This document shows, piece by piece, positions 59,376 to 64,000 of a stretch of 64,000 nt of DNA. The notes below the pieces were generated by a model, which did no database searches, was not told where the DNA came from, and was given only the letters and a program-made list of their open reading frames with translations. The stretch lies in NCBI GenBank assembly GCA_028871555.1, contig JAGWNA010000001.1, forward strand, positions 1-64,000, given 5' to 3'. The position numbers were made by a program, and so were the translations under genes. The DNA comes from Lysobacteraceae bacterium. Lineage in GTDB: Bacteria; Pseudomonadota; Gammaproteobacteria; Xanthomonadales; Rhodanobacteraceae. The number at the start of each line of letters is the position of its first letter. The first letter of the stretch is position 1.

Positions 59376-60733
59376 GCCAGAAACAGCGCTGTCTGTTGAT
59401 CGTCGAGGACGATGCCGGCCTGCAGAGCCAGTTGCGTTGGAGCTTCGAGGACTACGACGTGGTCATGGCCGGTGACCGACCGACGGCGCTCACCCTGATG
59501 CGCCAGCACCACCCGGCGGTGGTACTGCAGGATCTGGGCCTGCCCCCGGACGCCGCAGGCACAAGCGAGGGATTCAGCACGATCACGGAAATCCTGGAGG
59601 AAGCAGCGCATACCAAGATCATCGTGGCCACCGGCAACGGCGACCGTGACAACGCTGTCAAGTCCATCGGCTGCGGCGCCTTCGATTTCTGTTCCAAGCC
59701 ACTGGATCTGGAGGTCCTGCGCCTGATCGTGGATCGCGCATTCCGGGTGCACGAGCTGGAGGCCGAGAACCGCAGGCTCCGAAGCCATTCGACCGCGGTG
59801 TTTGAAGGTGTCATCGGCAGCAGCACAGCCATGCTCGATGCCTTCCGGATGGTTGAAAAGGTCAGCCCCTCGAGCGCCACCGTCCTGCTCCTCGGCGAGA
59901 CGGGTACCGGCAAGGAATTGTTCGCGCGCGCGGTGCATCGCCTGAGCTCGCGGCGCGACGGGCCGTTCGTGGCGATCAACTGCGCGGCCATCCCCGAAAA
60001 TCTGCTGGAAGCCGAGCTGTTCGGCTACGAGAAGGGCGCTTACACCGGCGCGCACAAGCAAACCAAAGGCAAGATCGAACTGGCCGTCAACGGCAGCCTG
60101 CTGCTTGACGAGATCGGCGACATGCCGTTATCGCTACAGGCCAAGCTGCTGCGTTTTTTCGAGGAGCGGGTGGTCGAGCGCATCGGTGGACGCGAAGTGA
60201 TTCCGGTGGACGTGCGCATCATCTGCGCCACGCATCAGAACCTGCCGGCGCTGATCCGTGAAGGGCGCTTCCGCGAAGATCTGTTTTACCGCATCAGCGA
60301 AGTGAGCATTCGACTTCCGCCGCTGCGTGAACGCGCCGGTGACGCGGTGACCCTCGCGCGGTATTTTCTCGAGCAGGCGGCCAGTCGCCACGGACGCGCA
60401 GTTCGCGGATTTACCGCCAAGGCGCTCAAGGCGATCGCGGCATGTCCGTGGCCCGGCAACGTGCGCGAGTTGGAAAACAAAGTCAACAGCGCCGTCATCA
60501 TGGCGGATGAAAAACAGATCGGACTTGAGGCGTTGCACCTTGGCGAGATCGGCGAGGATATCCTGGACCTGCACGAAGTGCGGAGCGACGCCGAAAAGCG
60601 TGCCATCCAGAGAGCCATGACCCGTGCTGGCGGCAATCTCTCGCGGGTTGCCAGCTTGCTGAGCATCAGCCGACCGACGCTCTATGATCTGCTCGACAAG
60701 CATGGTTTGAAAAGGCCTACCAGTGCGGACTGA
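59372..60733 (+). CDS. prsR: PEP-CTERM-box sigma54 response regulator PrsR
   Basis: This is a 453-residue NtrC-type regulator. The receiver covers about residues 1-125, with aspartate in VVLQDLGLPPD. The AAA+ domain has Walker A GETGTGKE near 175, the loop GAYTGA (tyrosine in place of the usual phenylalanine, a known functional variant), and LLLDEIGDMP. The C-terminal Fis-type helix-turn-helix is AGGNLSRVASLLSISRPTLYDLLDK. The start is a GTG that overlaps the prsK stop. Its expected targets are PEP-CTERM genes with sigma54 promoters, such as the one at 48237. Confidence 0.95.
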   Translation: MSQKQRCLLIVEDDAGLQSQLRWSFEDYDVVMAGDRPTALTLMRQHHPAVVLQDLGLPPDAAGTSEGFSTITEILEEAAHTKIIVATGNGDRDNAVKSIGCGAFDFCSKPLDLEVLRLIVDRAFRVHELEAENRRLRSHSTAVFEGVIGSSTAMLDAFRMVEKVSPSSATVLLLGETGTGKELFARAVHRLSSRRDGPFVAINCAAIPENLLEAELFGYEKGAYTGAHKQTKGKIELAVNGSLLLDEIGDMPLSLQAKLLRFFEERVVERIGGREVIPVDVRIICATHQNLPALIREGRFREDLFYRISEVSIRLPPLRERAGDAVTLARYFLEQAASRHGRAVRGFTAKALKAIAACPWPGNVRELENKVNSAVIMADEKQIGLEALHLGEIGEDILDLHEVRSDAEKRAIQRAMTRAGGNLSRVASLLSISRPTLYDLLDKHGLKRPTSAD

Positions 60734-60770
60734 CCCCGCGCGTCGCGCCGGGTGAACTGAGGGTAATGAT

Positions 60771-63590
60771 ATGCGCTCGATCAAGCTCAACACCTGGATT
60801 GTTCGTCACGGCTCGGTGTTGCTTTGCGTCAACCTGTTGCTGAGCGGATGTGGTCTCACCAGCGGGCATGCAAGCCTGGATGCCGGCGCCAAATACCAGG
60901 CCAAGGGAGAGTATCGCGCGGCTTACATCGAGGCCAAGAAGGTCCTGCAACGCGATGGCAAGAACGGCAATGCCTGGCTGCTGCTCGGGCAGGCCTCGCT
61001 GATGCTCGGCGATCCGAAGGACGCCCTGAGCGACCTGCAAAATGCCAAGGCCAACAGCGTACCGGCAGAACGTTGGGCGGTACCCTTGGGACGCGCGCTG
61101 CTGGTGACGCATCAATACGACAAGCTGCTTGAAACCCTGTCTCCAGACAAGGCCTTCGAGCCAAAAGTCAAAGCGCGTGTGGATGTGCTGCGGGGCGATG
61201 CCTATCGCGAGCTCAAGCAGTTCGACCAGGCACGGCAATCGTACAAGACCGCGTTGACACTGGACCCCAAGAGTCCGGCCGCGCTTGTGGGACTCGCCAA
61301 GCTGGCCGCCATCGCCAACGACCCCGGTTCCGCCGGCCACTACGTGCAACAGGCACTGACTGCCGCACCGGACAACCCGCAGGCCTGGGTCGCAAAGGGT
61401 GATCTGGCATTCGACGGCGGGGATTTCGCCGCCGCCGAATCGGATTATCAGAACGTGCTGGGCTTCAAGAACCCCGACTGGCTGCCGCAGGAGCACTTTT
61501 ATGCGTTGGCTCGGCTGGCCAATGCACAGGCGCAACAAAACCGGTTCGACAAGGCTCTGGGCAACATTGGGATACTGGAAAAAATGGCGCCCCGGCAACC
61601 GCTTTCCCACTATCTGCGAGCCTTGGTGCTATATAGGCAGGGGCATCTGGACGATGCCATTTCCGAACTTCAGCAGGTACTCCAGATGTCGCCCGACAAC
61701 GCGCGGGCGCAGGTGCTCATGGGAGCGGTCAACTACGCGCAGGGCAACTACGGCCAGGCGGAAATGTACCTCAGCAACGTTGTGGGCATGGATCAAAAGA
61801 ATGTCGATGCCCGCAAGTTGCTGGCGCTCACGCTGTATCGCGAAGGCCGCTCGCACCAGGCATTGGACACGCTGCGACCGATCGTGCCGGGCACGCCTTC
61901 GGACACCAGGCTGCTGGCATTGTTGCAGGGTGCAGGGGCTGCGAATGCCGGTTTACCGGGGGCGGCAGCCTCCAAAACCGGAGCAGGCAATCCGTCCGAC
62001 GACCAATTCGCACGCGCAGGCATCGCCGCCGCCGACGGGGACGAATCCGAAGCCATCCGCCTGCTGCGGGAGATTCCCGCAGGCGATGCCTCCATCGAGG
62101 CGCGACGCAACGATTTGCTGGTCATGACCTACGTGCGCGAGAAGCGCCCGGCCGATGCGGTAAAGGTGGCGGCCGACTATGCCGCCAGGAATCCACACGA
62201 CAGTGCTGCGCACCTGCTGTACGGAACCGCGCTGCTTGCAGCCGGTCGGCGCACTGAAGCACGCGCCCAATATTCCGAGGCCTACAAGCTGGATCCCAAG
62301 AGTCTCACCGCGCTCCTGAACCTGGGCAACCTGGATTCACTCGAGGGCCATTATGGGGATGCCGGCATTCACTACAAAGCGGTGTTGAAAACGGATCCGC
62401 GCAACGCCGTGGCCATGACCGCGCTCGGCAAACTTGCCATGCTGCAGGACAACAAGGCAGAGTCACTCAAGTGGTTCGAGCAGGCAATCGATGCAGCGCC
62501 GAAGTCCACCACCCCCTATGTCGAACTGGTGGTGCTGTACAGCGAAAGCGGTCAGTTCGACAAAGCCGTAAGCATCGCCAAACGGCTGGTGACTGCCAGC
62601 CCCGGCAACCCGGCGGCGCTCAACACCCTCGGTGCGGCTGAACTCAACGCCGGCCATCACGACGAGGCGTTGAGGCCGCTGCTGCAAGCCGTGAAGCTCG
62701 CTCCACAGGAGCCCGTGTACCGCACGAATCTGGCGCGTGCGCAGATTCTCAGCATGGACACAAAGGACGCCGAAGACAATCTCGACGAGGTGATAAAGGC
62801 CGATCCAGGTCAAGTGACGGCTGTGTCGCTGCGGGCATTCCTGAAGTTGCAGCACCACGATCTGCCGGGTGCCATCTCCCTCGCACAAACACTGCAGAAG
62901 CAGCCCGCCACCAGGGCGGCGGGCTTGACGCTGGAAGGCGACCTGTACATGGCCAACAAGTCCTATCGCGAGGCCGCCGAGGCCTACCGGTTGGGATTGA
63001 AGCTGCATTACGACCGGCCTCTGGTGATAAAGAGCTTTCAAGCGCTTAGCGAAGGCGCGGCCAAGGAGCCGGAAGGCGTGCTGCGCGACTGGTTGGCCAA
63101 ACATCCAGACGATGCCGCAACACACCTGCTGTTGGCCCAGTACTATCTGAGCCATGCGCAGAACATGCTGGCTGCCAGCCAGTTCGAACACGTGCTGAAA
63201 GCGTATCCAGCCAACATCGACGCACTCAACAACCTCGCGTGGATTTACACAACGCAACACAATCCCAAGGCGTTGGCACTGGCGGAAAAGGCTTACAAGC
63301 TGGCGCCCAAATCGCCCAGCGTTGCGGATACCTACGGCTGGGCGCTGATCGCCGGTAATCAGCCCGGGCGGGCTCTCCCGATCCTGGTGAAAGCGGCCAA
63401 GGCGGCCCCCAGGGTACCGGCGATCCAGTACCATCTTGCCGTGGCCCAGGCACGCACCGGTGATAAAGCCGGCGCACGCACCACTCTTGAGGCACTGCAG
63501 AAATCAGGCGCGGATTTTCAGAACAAACAGGCAGCTGAAAAGCTCTATGGCGAGCTGGATGGTGCCGGTGTCGGTCCGGGCGACAAGTGA
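60771..63590 (+). CDS. prsT: XrtA/PEP-CTERM system TPR-repeat lipoprotein PrsT
   Basis: This 939-residue protein has a lipoprotein signal ending LLLSGC (lipidated cysteine 27), followed by some 20 tetratricopeptide repeats throughout. Conserved TPR pattern residues are visible, for example in YKTALTLDPKSPAALVGLAKLA and FEQAIDAAPKSTTPYVELVVLY. PrsT proteins are thought to scaffold export or polymer secretion at the outer membrane of exosortase loci. It follows prsR by 37 bases in the same operon. Confidence 0.95.
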   Translation: MRSIKLNTWIVRHGSVLLCVNLLLSGCGLTSGHASLDAGAKYQAKGEYRAAYIEAKKVLQRDGKNGNAWLLLGQASLMLGDPKDALSDLQNAKANSVPAERWAVPLGRALLVTHQYDKLLETLSPDKAFEPKVKARVDVLRGDAYRELKQFDQARQSYKTALTLDPKSPAALVGLAKLAAIANDPGSAGHYVQQALTAAPDNPQAWVAKGDLAFDGGDFAAAESDYQNVLGFKNPDWLPQEHFYALARLANAQAQQNRFDKALGNIGILEKMAPRQPLSHYLRALVLYRQGHLDDAISELQQVLQMSPDNARAQVLMGAVNYAQGNYGQAEMYLSNVVGMDQKNVDARKLLALTLYREGRSHQALDTLRPIVPGTPSDTRLLALLQGAGAANAGLPGAAASKTGAGNPSDDQFARAGIAAADGDESEAIRLLREIPAGDASIEARRNDLLVMTYVREKRPADAVKVAADYAARNPHDSAAHLLYGTALLAAGRRTEARAQYSEAYKLDPKSLTALLNLGNLDSLEGHYGDAGIHYKAVLKTDPRNAVAMTALGKLAMLQDNKAESLKWFEQAIDAAPKSTTPYVELVVLYSESGQFDKAVSIAKRLVTASPGNPAALNTLGAAELNAGHHDEALRPLLQAVKLAPQEPVYRTNLARAQILSMDTKDAEDNLDEVIKADPGQVTAVSLRAFLKLQHHDLPGAISLAQTLQKQPATRAAGLTLEGDLYMANKSYREAAEAYRLGLKLHYDRPLVIKSFQALSEGAAKEPEGVLRDWLAKHPDDAATHLLLAQYYLSHAQNMLAASQFEHVLKAYPANIDALNNLAWIYTTQHNPKALALAEKAYKLAPKSPSVADTYGWALIAGNQPGRALPILVKAAKAAPRVPAIQYHLAVAQARTGDKAGARTTLEALQKSGADFQNKQAAEKLYGELDGAGVGPGDK

Positions 63591-63599
63591 TTTGCCCGT

Positions 63600-64000
63600 T
63601 GGCATTGATCTACAGATCATTCGACCAGTCGCAAAGGTGTCGGCAACCCATGTCTTTGGGAAGCGGGAAAAGACGGCGCAGTCGCGCGATCACCTGCGCG
63701 TCGAACTGGATCTGGAAGAAATCTTTTTCGCGTACCCTTTTGGCGAACAGGCGGATATGTCCCCCGAAGCGCTGGTAATGGCGAAAAAGGCGGGATACGG
63801 GGCCTGCTTGTCGGCCTATGGCGGCGTCAACCAGGTCCCTGTCGATGCATTCAACGTGTTACGCATGGGGGCGGACTTCAACTTCGGTCCCAACCGATTC
63901 GCGGCCCGGGTCGAAGGTTGGTGGACCCAAATACCGAGTCGTCCAGGATTCCGCAGGCAGTCAAGGCCTGTCGCTTGCCGCATTGCCCCGCTTTTTGCGG
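63600..64000 (+). pseudogene. 5'-truncated polysaccharide deacetylase fragment
   Basis: The frame after prsT is open to the window end. It contains SRDHLRVELDLEEIFFAYPFGEQADMSPEALVMAKKAGYGACLSAYGGVNQV and FNVLRMGADFNFGPNRFAARVEGWW, the C-terminal half of a NodB-type deacetylase (FAYPFG, then aging C-terminal segment). The N-terminal metal-binding half is missing, and there is no proper start. It may be a decayed gene or a fragment left by rearrangement. The 3' end is beyond the window. Confidence 0.65.

Overview
The window is chromosomal DNA from a GC-rich gammaproteobacterium, most likely a Rhodanobacter-like member of the Xanthomonadales/Rhodanobacteraceae. This rests on the gene families and their order (bactofilin next to ErpA, split glyQ/glyS, an NsrR-type regulon, an XrtA/PEP-CTERM locus) and on the dispersed palindromic repeats. 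It is an inference from gene content. No rRNA gene or CRISPR array was seen, and there is one tRNA.

Region by region. (1) 1-4.9 kb: the F1Fo ATP synthase operon on the minus strand (atpI-B-E-F-H-A-G, with atpG cut by the window edge), a recognisable sigma70 promoter upstream of atpI, and an odd 60-bp tandem repeat inside the operon. (2) 5-10 kb: a phasin, then an AcoR-type sigma54 activator divergent from an aldehyde dehydrogenase plus a DUF779 protein. A palindromic activator site and a sigma54 promoter lie between them. (3) 10-13.4 kb: a MerR regulator with a CPAC thioredoxin-like protein, a predicted outer-membrane barrel, an exported MerP-like CPFC protein and an NHL-repeat protein. The divergent genes are served by two back-to-back MerR-type promoters. 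(4) 13.5-20.3 kb: housekeeping and redox genes (YiiX-like protein, QueD, two AhpD-like proteins, a PEP-mutase-family protein, a cysteine-synthase-like protein, LipA, a zinc-finger protein, ferredoxin FdxA). (5) 20.3-24.4 kb: a probable NO/nitrosative-stress operon (two DUF2249 proteins, a polytopic membrane protein, a MIP18/DUF59 protein, a DUF1971 protein). It has a perfect NsrR-type palindrome over its -35 element and an nsrR-like Rrf2 gene alongside. (6) 24.8-37.9 kb: tRNA-Met, rppH, a DUF6776 protein, bactofilin, erpA, nudC, ampE, an MFS-acyltransferase fusion, a CI-like regulator, glyS/glyQ, a GspE/PilB-like ATPase and a glutamine amidotransferase. (7) 38-45.5 kb: a rhomboid protease, a two-component system whose kinase is frameshifted, and a TonB receptor with a phosphodiesterase.

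(8) 45.7-64 kb is the accessory part. It holds decayed mobile elements (tyrosine recombinase tail, two IS1595-type remnants, an IS256 piece) mixed with a ThiF-like adenylyltransferase, a PEP-CTERM surface protein, a nitroreductase-like protein and a FeeM-like N-acyl amino acid synthase. These are followed by UDP-sugar genes (UDP-HexNAc dehydrogenase, a broken chimeric ORF, a 4-epimerase, wecB) and the prsK-prsR-prsT signalling/export block of the XrtA/PEP-CTERM system. The window ends in a 5'-truncated polysaccharide deacetylase.

How the parts fit: PrsR is a sigma54 activator, and the only PEP-CTERM gene here has an exact-spacing sigma54 promoter, so the local regulator probably controls it. 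The exosortase itself is not in the window. The ThiF, nitroreductase and FeeM genes beside the PEP-CTERM protein are the best candidate for an undescribed system, possibly acyl-amino-acid-derived and envelope-linked. That function is inference only.
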